A stretch of 64,000 nucleotides of DNA. Origin: Symbiodinium natans. Taxonomy: Eukaryota; Sar; Dinophyceae; Suessiales; Symbiodiniaceae. Below, piece by piece: positions 12,004-21,325 of the stretch. The position numbers were made by a program, and so were the translations under genes. Where the stretch lies: positions 592,713 through 656,712 of the forward strand of contig CAJNDS010002845.1 of NCBI GenBank assembly GCA_905221605.1, read 5' to 3'. Under the pieces are notes generated by a model. The model did not search any database. It was given only the letters and a program-made list of their open reading frames with translations, and was not told the DNA's origin. Each line of letters opens with the position of its first letter. Positions within the stretch are counted from its first letter, which is position 1.

Positions 12004-12146
12004 GGTGGGGGCGGGGGGTCGGGGGGGGGTGGGGGGGGGGGGTGGGGAGGGTTGAAGGGGGGGTGAGGGGGGGGGGGTGGGGGGGGGGGGGGGGGTGGGG
12101 GGGTGGTGGTGGTGGGGGGGTGTGGGGGGGGGGGATGTGGGGTGGC
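12004..12146. repeat. G-rich tract
   Basis: About 140 bases are almost pure G on the + strand, broken by single T and A bases (runs of 6 to 16 G). It lies in an intron of the ankyrin gene and has high potential for G-quadruplex or R-loop structure. The long proline-rich frame on the other strand is a by-product. Confidence 0.85.
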
Positions 12147-12273
12147 GTCAGAAAATTTGGCATGAAGGAGGCCCGATCCGGGTCTGCTTGTTCCAGACGC
12201 TTCTCGGCAGGAAGCCGAGGCGAATTCTAGCTTCTGTTTTGACCTGTTTTCATGCTCTGTCCCACTGAGGTGG

Positions 12274-12330
12274 GGGCATAAGGAAGTCGTCCATCGGCTG
12301 CTGCAAGCGAATGCCGACAAGCACAAGGCC
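12274..12330 (+). CDS. Ankyrin exon (second half-repeat)
   Basis: GHKEVVHRLLQANADKHKA is a textbook second half (GHKEVV-x-x-LL-x-x-NAD), here with the leading GH in the same exon, so the intron position differs from that of its neighbours. Confidence 0.65.
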
Positions 12331-13094
12331 TGTCCTTTTGCGACTGCTTCTGCCATGTTGCTACGCTGCACAACCCGCAGCCGCGCACTGTAGGCCACAA
12401 ACTGTGGCCAGCTGGCCCTTTTCGCAGCAGCGAAGGCAGGGACGTTTTATGGCCCCTACCGCAGAACCGCCCTCCGGAAGGCTAGGCTAGGTGTTTATGA
12501 CGCTTGATGTTTAGCCAAAGTTGAGAACCAACAGTGGCCGGAGTAGCTGAAAATACGCTGCGAGACAGCAAGAACAGCCGGCCCGAATGATGAAACCATT
12601 CGTCTGAATGATCTTGAAACATCTTGAGCAACTGTCAAGTTCAGCATTCCGACCGTTTCCTTGCATGATTTCTGGTATCTCTTTGACCTGCACGGAAACC
12701 GCGCTCAACAAGCCAGAAAAGCCCAGGTCAGCCCAACAAACGATAAACCGCAAACCTGGTACGCAGACCCGACAAACCCGAATGTCCTAACAAGCCCAAG
12801 ACATAACAGATTTACCTGAACGTCCGAAGTACCCAAAAAAACCCCGAGGGAAGCTCGATGAATCTGAGAGCCAAGTGCGACAAGTAGATCAAGCTTCAGA
12901 TTCTACCTGAAATTGTGGCAAGCTTTCTGTGGAATGAGACATGTCTATCCTGCTGTTTATGCAGTTTTACAGACGCTCGGGAGTGTTGAGTCGCTGTTTA
13001 GGATTGCAGGTGGTTGAATGTTGGCTACGGTCCTAGCAATTCCTGCTAGGAAGTCCTAACGGGCAGTGCAAATTCTTTCGCGCTTTTCTTGCAG

Positions 13095-13216
13095 TCTTCA
13101 TGGCTCCAGGTTTTGGGGCCGGCGCCTGCCACCCCTTGGCTCACAGTGCCAAGCATCCATGTGAACAGTCCTGGCAAGGAGGGCCACTTGGAGGTCGTCC
13201 AGCACCTCACGCAGGG
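13095..13216 (+). CDS. Ankyrin exon (diverged full repeat)
   Basis: After TTTTCTTGCAG the frame reads through a diverged ATPWLTVPSIHVN stretch into GKEGHLEVVQHLTQ. The second half is clear; the first half has lost its TPL-x-x-AA consensus. Confidence 0.55.
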
Positions 13217-13692
13217 CCGGGGCGATCGGGAGGCGCGTGCATCGGCGCGTGCATCGGGCAGCCTTGCTAAGGAAGTGACGAGTAGTGGCCTAGTAAGATG
13301 TAGCAAGGTTGGTCAAGTCAGAAGCTACAGGGAGCTTGGACCGATGTGGCACCTGGGCACCTCGGTTCCAGGGCGACATTTGCACTTACTCTTTGTGCCA
13401 ACCATGAGAGGCCCAGTAGCCCAAGTTCCCTCGAACATGCTCGAAAGCGAAAGGCTACATTGCGCCGGCGGCTGTGCGAACGCAAAGCCCATTTCTGCAG
13501 AATCCCACAAGCAAATCGCTTTCCTTTCTCACGTCAACTCTTGTACTGCATCAACCACTGCATCACACTTGGCAACGGCTATGCCTGATCAATCTGGCCT
13601 CTCTTCAATAGGCCTCTGAAACCTTGAATGCCAAGCCTGCCATTCCCAGCCAGAGAGCGGCAAGCAAATCCGCGACACAGACGCCAGGCAAG

Positions 13693-13740
13693 ATACAACG
13701 GTGCCACGGCGCTTTACATCGCAGCTCTTCGCGGCAATGC
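13693..13740 (+). CDS. Ankyrin exon (first half-repeat)
   Basis: YNGATALYIAALRGNA matches NG-x-TAL-x-x-AA-x-x-GN. The 3' limit is unclear; GTGCAAG|TGC lies about 15 bases on. Confidence 0.6.
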
Positions 13741-13959
13741 CGCTCCATGTGCAAGTGCTTTTTCCGTTGTGGGCGTGGTTGGCTTGGGAGCTGTGTCTCG
13801 AGCTTAAGCTCAGAGGCTTTGCTCTGCAACCGTCTGTGAACGGAATTCATCAGGTTTGTAATGGGGAGCCACATCTGCTTTCCATCTTGAGTTGCAGCTA
13901 CTGTGCCAATGCATATCAGCACCGTCCCACTTCTACGCTCCAAGCCGTGGTGATCCCAG

Positions 13960-14010
13960 GTCGACATTGTGAGGCGGTTGATGGAGTGTGGCAGCAGCCT
14001 CTGTGCTCAG
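13960..14010 (+). CDS. Ankyrin exon (second half-repeat)
   Basis: Directly after GATCCCAG the frame reads VDIVRRLMECGSSLCAQ, an ankyrin second helix with its closing CG turn. It ends at GCTCAG|GGG. With the exon at 13693 it rebuilds one repeat. Confidence 0.6.
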
Positions 14011-14111
14011 GGGAATTTCAGGTATCGAGCTTCTTTACGCGTGGGCCCCCTTCAGCTAGGCCCGTGGCAACAAGCCATTCTCAGAAGCCCTCAGCTTGCA
14101 AGCCAAATCCC

Positions 14112-14131
14112 AGCACATTTTTTGGCTCAAG
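14112..14131 (+). other. Spliced-leader-like relic (weak)
   Basis: The bases end in TTTTGGCTCAAG, identical to the last 12 bases of the conserved dinoflagellate spliced leader. Upstream similarity (AGC-CATTTT) needs three single-base insertions. Such relics mark mRNAs returned to the genome, but no coding sequence follows here, so chance is quite possible. Confidence 0.25.
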
Positions 14132-14241
14132 TCTGAGTCAAGTCTGCTTGGAAAGCGCCTGCAGAACAGCACATGACACCCACTAGGCAGCATAAGAGCG
14201 TATGAAGTGCAACAAGAATGCAAAGAATGCAGGATCCCATG

Positions 14242-14243
<2 letters not shown>

Positions 14244-14276
<33 letters not shown>

Positions 14277-14352
14277 GGGGGGGGGCGGGCCAAAGAAGAA
14301 AGAAGAAAGAACGAAAGAAAGAAAGAGAGAGAAAGAGAGAGAGAGAGAGAGT
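14244..14352. repeat. (GA)n, poly-G and (GAAA)n compound tract
   Basis: A GA run of about 28 bases is followed by 13 G, then GAAA/GAGA-type purine repeats. The whole is a purine-only strand within an intron of the ankyrin gene. Confidence 0.85.
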
Positions 14353-14757
14353 GTGTGGGGGCACGCCGAGAGCGCGGGGGGCGACCCCCATGCCCCAAGA
14401 AAAGAAAAGAGAAGGAGTCAGAAAGAGAGGAAGAGAACGCAGTACTTTGTCTCAGCGGAGAGAACTAAGGTGCAGACAAGGACGCCGTCACACCCTCCGG
14501 TGAGTCCCCGCTTTTCGTGGCAGTCTTGCGTGGCAAGGCCGCCCCCCCCGGGTTTTCGTGGGTGTTTAGGGGGTGTTTAGGGGTGCTGTTGGGTGTTTCG
14601 AATTTCGAACGTGAGCCCTGATGCTCTCCATCTTTTTGAAAAGACCAAATCCTGGTAAATCCCAAAGCCCGAGGCTGGCAACCCGTAGCCGACGCAACCA
14701 AACACCGAAGCAAGAACTCCAAAGCTCCGAAGCTCCAATTAGCCCCTGCTCTCGTAG

Positions 14758-14805
14758 GACGACGTGGTCCGGGCCCTTTTGGACGGGAAGGCCAATGTGA
14801 ACAAG
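14758..14805 (+). CDS. Ankyrin exon (second half-repeat)
   Basis: Bounded exactly by CTCGTAG before and a GTGCGA donor after, the 16 codons read DDVVRALLDGKANVNK, a complete second half-repeat ending in the usual A-x-VN loop. It is one of the cleanest exons in the array. Confidence 0.7.
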
Positions 14806-15808
14806 GTGCGACTCAAGGGGAAGGGGCTGAGAGACCAGAGCTGGTTTATCTCTAGGCTCCTAGGGTCAGACTAGTGTCGCCCAGTTTTACAGGGGTTTGC
14901 CCACAGCAATAAGTCTCAAGCCGAAGCATTTCCCGAAAGCCCGAGATGTCCACCGAGGTTTGATAGGCTCAGAGGGGCTCAGGAATTGCGGATTGGGAAC
15001 AGGAGAAAAACCTGGAAGACGAGAGGTTTACAAATTTCCGCGCAGAGGTTCTTGTTTCTGCTGCAGGCTTCGCCTTGTTTGTTCTCCGTCCTTGGAGTCT
15101 GGACTGTTGTTTCTTGCTGCGAGACAACTTGTCTGTCTTCGCTTTTCATCGGTATTCCCTCTATGGTCTTTGCCCTCCGGCAAGGGTACTTAGGGGTTGA
15201 TTCTGTTTCTGCACAACAGCTCACATGACATTGTGGGAGAAAAGAAGAGAGGAACTCACAACAACAATGAGCTGGACGGACATCGCCATGACCCGCGCGG
15301 CGAAGCAAGAACGGTCTTCAAACAAGGCTGACGAAGAGAACGCTGAGTAAACTGGAGCACAAGGTTATCGTCATCGTGTTCTTTATCGTGAACACAAACA
15401 AAGAAACATCAGCGAACAGTAATAAACCATATCACCGATGGCTCTACACCACCACACCTTGGCGTTCATCGTGCGAATAAGCCGTTTGCATAGCTATTCA
15501 GATGCAGTGGGGCAGTGGGTGATAGAGTTTTGAAGCGCGCATAAAATCCAAAGGCCCTTCAGCCCGGTCCATCTTGCACAAGCCAAGTGTTCTTCAATCC
15601 GTCAGCCTTGGACTATTTACCGGCACGAAACATTGACTAGTTGTCCAATTACTCCAAAGTGAAAGCAAATGCAGAAACCAGGCAGAGGGAACAGGAGTCA
15701 GGGAGAACAGAACGACTGCCGGAACGATGCAATGCAATGGCTCTTATCTTCACTGGCAACGAAGGTTGAACTTATTTGCGGTAACTTCTCGGGCTGGCTC
15801 AAGTTCAG

Positions 15809-15868
15809 CAGCAGGCCACCGTTGATGGGGCGACGCCGCTGCTTGTCGCCGCGCAGGAAGGCAGCGAC
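15809..15868 (+). CDS. Ankyrin exon (first half-repeat)
   Basis: After CAAGTTCAG the frame reads QQATVDGATPLLVAAQEGSD, a strong match to VDGATPL-x-x-AA-x-x-G. The 3' edge is uncertain. Confidence 0.65.
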
Positions 15869-16004
15869 ACATGTGCGAGCTGCGAATCTTTAGACATTGG
15901 AGGCGTTGGAGTATAGGAATTCTTCGAGCCATGGAGACCCCGCAACAAAAGTCCTTCCAGCATCTGAGACAGGACCTCTTACCATCTTGTGTCCTCATGT
16001 TCAG

Positions 16005-16051
16005 GTTATACGCGAAGTTTGCGGATGTTACTGGAGGCAGGGGCGGAGATG
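16005..16051 (+). CDS. Ankyrin exon (second half-repeat)
   Basis: After ATGTTCAG it opens two bases into a Gly codon and reads (G)YTRSLRMLLEAGAEM, the second helix and turn of an ankyrin repeat. The split-glycine phase equals that of the exon at 9658. Confidence 0.6.
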
Positions 16052-16239
16052 GCCTGGCACCCAGACGAGGATTGTGAATGTCTTTCCAGGCTGCTTGCAA
16101 TCGGGCCGATGCCTAATTGGGCTCGCCATCCCTCCCAGGGTCTGGATCTAGTGACTCCAGTGCTTCCGGTGTGGTGCATGCACCCGAACTTGACCCCAAA
16201 ATGCCTCTTAGCCAGCGACTTTGCGCTAAGGGCAAGCGA

Positions 16240-16287
16240 ATGAAGACTGGAGAGACACCGCTGGGCTTGGCATGCCCCATGGCCTTC
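16240..16287 (+). CDS. Ankyrin exon (first half-repeat)
   Basis: MKTGETPLGLACPMAF carries the GETPL-x-x-A core. The following helix is not found nearby. Confidence 0.5.
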
Positions 16288-17107
16288 ACACCTGGGGGCA
16301 GAGGTGGGTTCTGACCATTGGTCCTTAGGTGAAGCTCTTGCGGCCGATCTCTTGCTTTGGGTGTTCAAAGTGCTGCTCCCAAGACACCTTCGCAAGACCT
16401 TCGGGCCAAGGCAATGATGAGGTCAAGGATCTCTTCTTCACCACGAAGCCGGCAAACTCCATCATGAGGCCGTTTCATGGGCTCGTACTCTCAGCGCCCA
16501 AGTCTGAAGCCCCGAAAGAACGCTGAGCGCTGTCGCTGGCTGGAGCATGCTTTAACGGTCAGGAATGGTCCGGACTTGTGTGGCTTTTTTGGGGCTTGGT
16601 TTTGTTTTAGAATCTCGGCCGTTCTGATTCGTGATCTTATGATGTGCAGTGTGTGGGCGCTCATTCAGTGAAATGCTATTGTGTGACGGCATCGGTTACG
16701 TAAGATGTCCTGAGGCAGGAATGGTACGTGCAAGATACGCAGGCTTCGCACTCTTTGCTTAACCGCAGGCAGCATACACAAACCGAATAAGGACAAGCAT
16801 AGCCTACTGCAAGACAAGAACTCCGAAATGAAGAAGCCTGCCATGTGCACTGTGTCAGGCGGCTGTACTCACCTTGAGCGTCCCCGACCTCGCTTGAGCT
16901 GAAAATGCTGTGCGCACTTGTTGTATAAGCGTAGGTGCGGTAAGGGGCCGCAAGCAATGATAATAAGAGATGTCAGGAGATCCAAGTTGTCCAGAATCCA
17001 TGTTTCAATAATGGTGATTTCTAAGCCTGAAACCAAAACAAGTGGGCCCTGCCTGGTCTGGCCAGTGCCAGGCCGGCTGTGCGCACTTAACTAGGCTTCC
17101 CGTAGCT

Positions 17108-17158
17108 GAAGCTGGACCATACCACGGGGCCACGCGGTGCTTCGTTGCAGATGTGTCA
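17108..17158 (+). CDS. Possible last ankyrin half-repeat
   Basis: EAGPYHGATRCFVADVS is similar to G-x-TAL-x-x-AA but with several core changes. It is degenerate and may be chance. Confidence 0.25.
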
Positions 17159-17936
17159 CGTTCGCAATTATTTTGAACTCCGCCGGATCTATCTTGAGCG
17201 TAATGGCAAAGCTCTAGAGGCAACAGAGGAACAGAGGAACGAACCCGGTGTGGACAAGTAGCTGCATGTAGCCCGCATGTAGCCACAAGTCGCTACCTAT
17301 GGTTGAAGAGCAGGGTCTTCGGCCACAGTTGAGAACTGATTTGAGTACACCAAGAACTCAGGGACTTCCAAAAGTAGACTTCCTGTGCAGTGGTCTCTAC
17401 TTAGAGTCTCCAAAGAGTCTTTGCCGAATGGCATCGTCGGACCCTGCGACACCTCCAAGCTCTGGTTGCATTGCGTTGTGCTTCGAGCTAGCTCCGCGCT
17501 CGTGGCAAAGAAGGCTCGACATCACAATCTGGGCCCACCGGAATGCGAGCCGCCATGCCGCATCGGGACGACTGCCGTCAATCCGATGACGTGTGGAGAT
17601 ATCTTGAATCCTAGGTGTCGTGCACTGCTTTCAGAAGGCCTTCAGCACTGCAAGCCTTCAAAGTAACATGGACTTGATATTCCAGTAGCTGTTCAATGCC
17701 TTAGACACGAAATTCTCTTGACCAATCGCCGGTTCCTCACCCCAAGGCCCGAAGTGTCATCACACTCTTGCAATCTCGAGGATCTGCAACCTGCGGGACG
17801 GGGACGAGTTTGCAGCCGGAGGCCCATGATGTAAGTATTCTCAATATGTAGTGATGTAATTACGTAGTTGCGTCTGTCTGTTTGTTGTTATACATACTTT
17901 TGTTGATCCCAGTTCGCTGTTCGTCTCCCTGTCCCG

Positions 17937-17998
17937 CCCCCCCCCCCCCCCCCCCCCCCCCCCGTCCCCCCGCCCCCGTCCCCCCGCCCCCGCCCCAC
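17937..17998. repeat. Poly-C tract with GTCCCCC units
   Basis: A C run of more than 20 bases is followed by C blocks broken by single G or GT. The complementary strand is G-quadruplex prone. Confidence 0.85.
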
Positions 17999-18211
17999 CG
18001 AGGGAGGGGAAAGGAGCCAAACACCAAGACGCAACCACAACGCGGATGAGGACCTGAAAAGTGGAGAAAAATATCTGTAGCCTCGATGTGTCCCTGCAGA
18101 GCGACGCGCAATGCACTGCGATCTCCGCCAGCAGCGCCCAATACAACGGCGGAGGGTGCTATTCTCGAACCTGGGTACTCCACGGTTGCGAGAAGGAGGG
18201 GGTTCAAGATA

Positions 18212-18389
18212 CGGCCCCCCCCACACCCCACCCACCCCACCCACCCCACCCACCCACCCCACCCACCCCACCCACCCCCCCCACCCACCCCACCCACCCC
18301 ACCCCACCCACCCACCCCCACCACCCCACCCACCCCACCCACCCCACCCACCCCACCCAACCCCCCCAACCCACCCCCCCCACCCTTGC
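18212..18389. repeat. (CCCAC)n minisatellite
   Basis: About 175 bases are built of CCCAC and CCCACC units with no G at all. All three + frames are open as Pro/Thr/His repeats and all three - frames as Gly/Trp/Val repeats, which explains the long spurious open frames there. Confidence 0.9.
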
Positions 18390-19442
18390 ACCCAATGCAG
18401 TAGTGTGCTGCGGTCATGTGCATTTCAGCGCCTGCTCAAGATGAGCAGCACATGACAGGCAAGAACCTAGGCCGAGTTTTGCAAAGTTTCCGGGAAGCGC
18501 CTAACAAAAAAAAAGGTCCAGTCTGCAATGTCTGCCATGTGTCATAAGCTCTGTTCGAAGCTGCCAGGGTCCTGGCGACCTCGTGAGGGCTCCGGTGGGA
18601 AGCTGGACTGGATCACAGAATCAATAGGTTGGGGTTGGGCGTTGTTAGGAGAGGAGAGACGATGATCAGGTTGTTGGGAAGCGGTGGTCCTTGAGGCTCT
18701 GGCTGCTCAAGTCTTGGGACACATAAGTGCCCAAGGTACGAGGTGGACACGAGTCGAGGTTTCGAGGGCTACAGATGGAAGTGCCCTGGCTCATCTACCT
18801 TGTACAGGTACATACAGGTACGATACATCTCCTTAGCCCGGAAGGCAGACATGGCAGTTCAGGGCAAAGGGCTCAAAAAATAGATACCTTGCTTGGGCGA
18901 CCATCGAATCTGGGCCCCAGTATGTTTAAGGTTCCCCTGTGGATCCGTCCTGTTCTGGGCCGTTTGGCTGTTGGATGCTGCTGGTGTTTGAATATGCCAG
19001 GAGTCCCATGATGAGTGTGGCAATCCAACATCATGATGGCAAATTGTAACTCGTGCTGGTAGCCATGATATCCCATAGTTTTTTGGCTGCGGCGCACCAC
19101 CACATTGCATAGACAACAATGAATGACACCATTGTTCTTTCCTTCATTGCTGCTGCGGTGCCCCATGATGCCTTTGATGCTGAGTGTGCTGCGGTGGGTG
19201 AATCACCGGAAGCCGGATCCCGAAGATGGTTGAGGAGGATTCGGGGAAGATGTGCAAACCTACACAGAAAGTCCTTGTACTTTTTCATGCAGCTCTGGTA
19301 GATGCTGTCCATCAAGGCGTCTCGGCCAGCTGGATGCGGCGACAGGGGCAGATGAGGAGGCCAAAGCCTAAAGACACAGAGAAGCCCAGCATGGGCTCAG
19401 CACGGCAGTTCTTGTCGTTCATGTCCACAATTCTCCTTGACT

Positions 19443-19607
19443 ATGCAAACCTTCCTTTCAAACTCTCGCCAGCTGTGCCCCTGGCTCTTGCGCTTCTTCC
19501 ACGACAACCTGCAAGAGTTCACTGCGGCAGCGCGCGAGCTGCAAGCAGCACCCGAGTGGACGAGGCCGCCATGGCAGCCGGTTGATCCCTTCTACTGCCT
19601 CACCTAA
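19443..19607 (+). CDS. Small exon with stop, unrecognised
   Basis: A 54-codon frame from an ATG, or an exon entered at CTCGC|CAG, reads QLCPWLLRFFHDNLQEFTAA then ARELQAAPEWTRPPWQPVDP and ends FYCLT-stop. Third positions are strongly G/C in the second part and the amino-acid make-up (amphipathic helix, then a Pro/Trp tail) is protein-like. It may be the terminal exon of the ankyrin gene or of a separate gene. No family recognised. Confidence 0.45.
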   Translation: MQTFLSNSRQLCPWLLRFFHDNLQEFTAAARELQAAPEWTRPPWQPVDPFYCLT

Positions 19608-20852
19608 GTCGAAGCTCTGCAGGTCCCTTTCGATTCTATCGGTTTGTAAGTGGTGGGCTTTGGGGTCGTACATGGGACTTCCTTAGGCAAAGGGAGCTCC
19701 TGTTCAGCTGATCGGATGGGAGTGAGTTTTGGGCCTGCCTTAGGGTTAGGGTTCACGTAGGGACCGGAAGCCCTCAAGCCCCAAGCTGGAATGCCGCATA
19801 AACACCCTGGGCCTTAAGTCCCTTGTCACCCAAACCATAAGCCAAAAAATCAAGGGGGGGGGGGGCCGCGGAGCACGTGACCACATATTATATGGCCACA
19901 TATAGATACATGTCTCTGTTTTTGTAATTTAACGCATATATGCATGTTAAAAGTGGCCAAATCGGCGTGGGACCCAGAAATATGCATAAATGGACGAAGC
20001 TCTCAGGCCTGCGTATGCCAGTGGGCGAGAGTGTGCGAGTCGAAAGCCCCATCAGGCCAGAGCCAACATGCACTTGGAAGACGCCAACGCCGCGGCGCTT
20101 GTTTCAGCTGCTGGTGGGACTTGAGGGCATCGTTGAGTTTTGGGATGTGTTAGATTCTTGGTACGCCTTCTTTGTTAGCACGCCCTAGATAATGACATGT
20201 TTCGAGTCCATGTTTTTCCAGACGAGGGCAGGGAGTGTATGGCACACACAAGCCCTAAACAGAGTGGTTGAGTGCTCTTCGGGGGGTTGAGCCTGCCACG
20301 TCGTATCACTGGTGACCAAAAGTGGTGGTGGGGGAAAATCGGACAGTGAGCGACGAAACCTAGGTGAGGCTACTAGGCGAGTGGGAAAGAACCCTCCTCC
20401 TTCAGGCAGTGGCTGTTGAAAGCAAAGCCTGGATCCAACAGCGGGATCGGTGACCCAGCTGCACAGGAGATACAAGGAATCCAAACATCGTGACCATCTT
20501 TTCGTAGTTTTGCAATAGGCATGGCCCCAGCTTGTGCCTTCACCGCCGCAGGTCATAGGGGGCCCTGAAGCTGACCGAGGCAGCACTTCACCTTAGCGGA
20601 CTGGCAAGCGCGGGAGAAGGTGGGCTTTGGATTTCGGGTGGGTGACCCTTGATGCTCAGGGAGGCATGAAACAAGATAACAAAGATGCCCACATAAACTC
20701 ACATACCTGCCCACATGGACAGCCGCTGATTCGCCCCGAAGCCTTTCAAGCTGCCAGGGTGGCCCTGATGAGCTCTGGACTGCTCAGCTCTCCGAGCTTG
20801 TGCGGCGTCTCTTCACACACCTTCAGGCACCTCCTCGCAAAGCTTCCCAGCT

Positions 20853-20909
20853 TCCCCCCCCCCCCCCCCCACGGGTCTTTGGAGTCTTTGGAGTCTTTGG
20901 AGTCTTTGG
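20853..20909. repeat. Poly-C run followed by (GAGTCTTTG)n
   Basis: About 17 C are followed by four copies of a 9-bp unit. The same kind of short GCTTTC/GCCTTC repeat recurs at 26330-26380. Confidence 0.8.
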
Positions 20910-21175
20910 GAACTGGAGACCGGCAACATAAGGCAGTACACTCGGAGGGCAACCAGGACTGAGGGCCACTAAGCCTCCAACATCCCGCAAAGACTTCCAT
21001 GGTCGCTAGCCGGGACCCCGCAAAATCTTAGACCGCCAAGGTCCAGACCCGCTAAAGCTACAATTCTGTGCGCATGGGTGGTGCGAGGAGAAGCCTCTCA
21101 TGTCCGGGGTTTTGCACTTTTGAATTCTGAATGTTGTGGCTCACGATGCGGAGAGGAACCGCTCCATGTTTATGA

Positions 21176-21325
21176 GGAATATATGTGGACGTAGGTATAT
21201 GTCGTATATGTCGTATATGTCTATGTCGTATATGTCCATGCATATATGTAAATTTTATATGCACGTGTTTATGCATATATGCACACGTGCATGTACAACG
21301 GTAAGCATACATACATACATACACA
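21176..21325. repeat. ATATGTC / CATA-rich simple repeat
   Basis: Repeated GTATATGTC units pass into (CATA)n. It is AT-rich and contains several perfect short palindromes (TGCATATATGCA type). Confidence 0.75.

Larger units (their letters stand above)
8910..17158 (+). other. Ankyrin-repeat gene, fragmented over many small exons
   Basis: At least sixteen short + strand segments encode either the first half of an ankyrin repeat (G-x-TPL-x2-AA-x2-GH) or the second half (VV-x2-LL-x2-GA), in mostly alternating order, separated by 80 to 900 bp of non-coding DNA. Ankyrin repeats are 33-residue helix-turn-helix modules used for protein binding. Splice-like AG|G or AG|GT edges flank most segments and several share the phase at which the intron splits the repeat. 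Both ends are unclear: a start near 7698 and an end beyond 17.2 kb, possibly at the small exon near 19.5 kb, are possible. Some halves were not found, so exons are missing from this reading or the gene is decaying. A pseudogene cannot be excluded. Partner and pathway unknown. Confidence 0.6.
17159..19442. other. Intron or intergenic DNA with C-rich tracts
   Basis: No exon can be defended. The stretch contains the C tract at 17937 and the CACCC array at 18212. A weak frame near 18770 (GLQMEVPWLIYLVQ) and one near 19400 (RQFLSFMSTILLDYANL) look protein-like but lack clear borders. Confidence 0.4.

Noticed and set aside
11781-12398. 205-codon Pro-rich frame on the - strand
   Set aside because: It is the complement of the G-rich tract plus flanking ankyrin exons of the + strand.
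17860-18455. Gly/Trp-rich and Pro/His-rich frames up to 187 codons
   Set aside because: Low-complexity products of the CCCAC array, open in all six frames.
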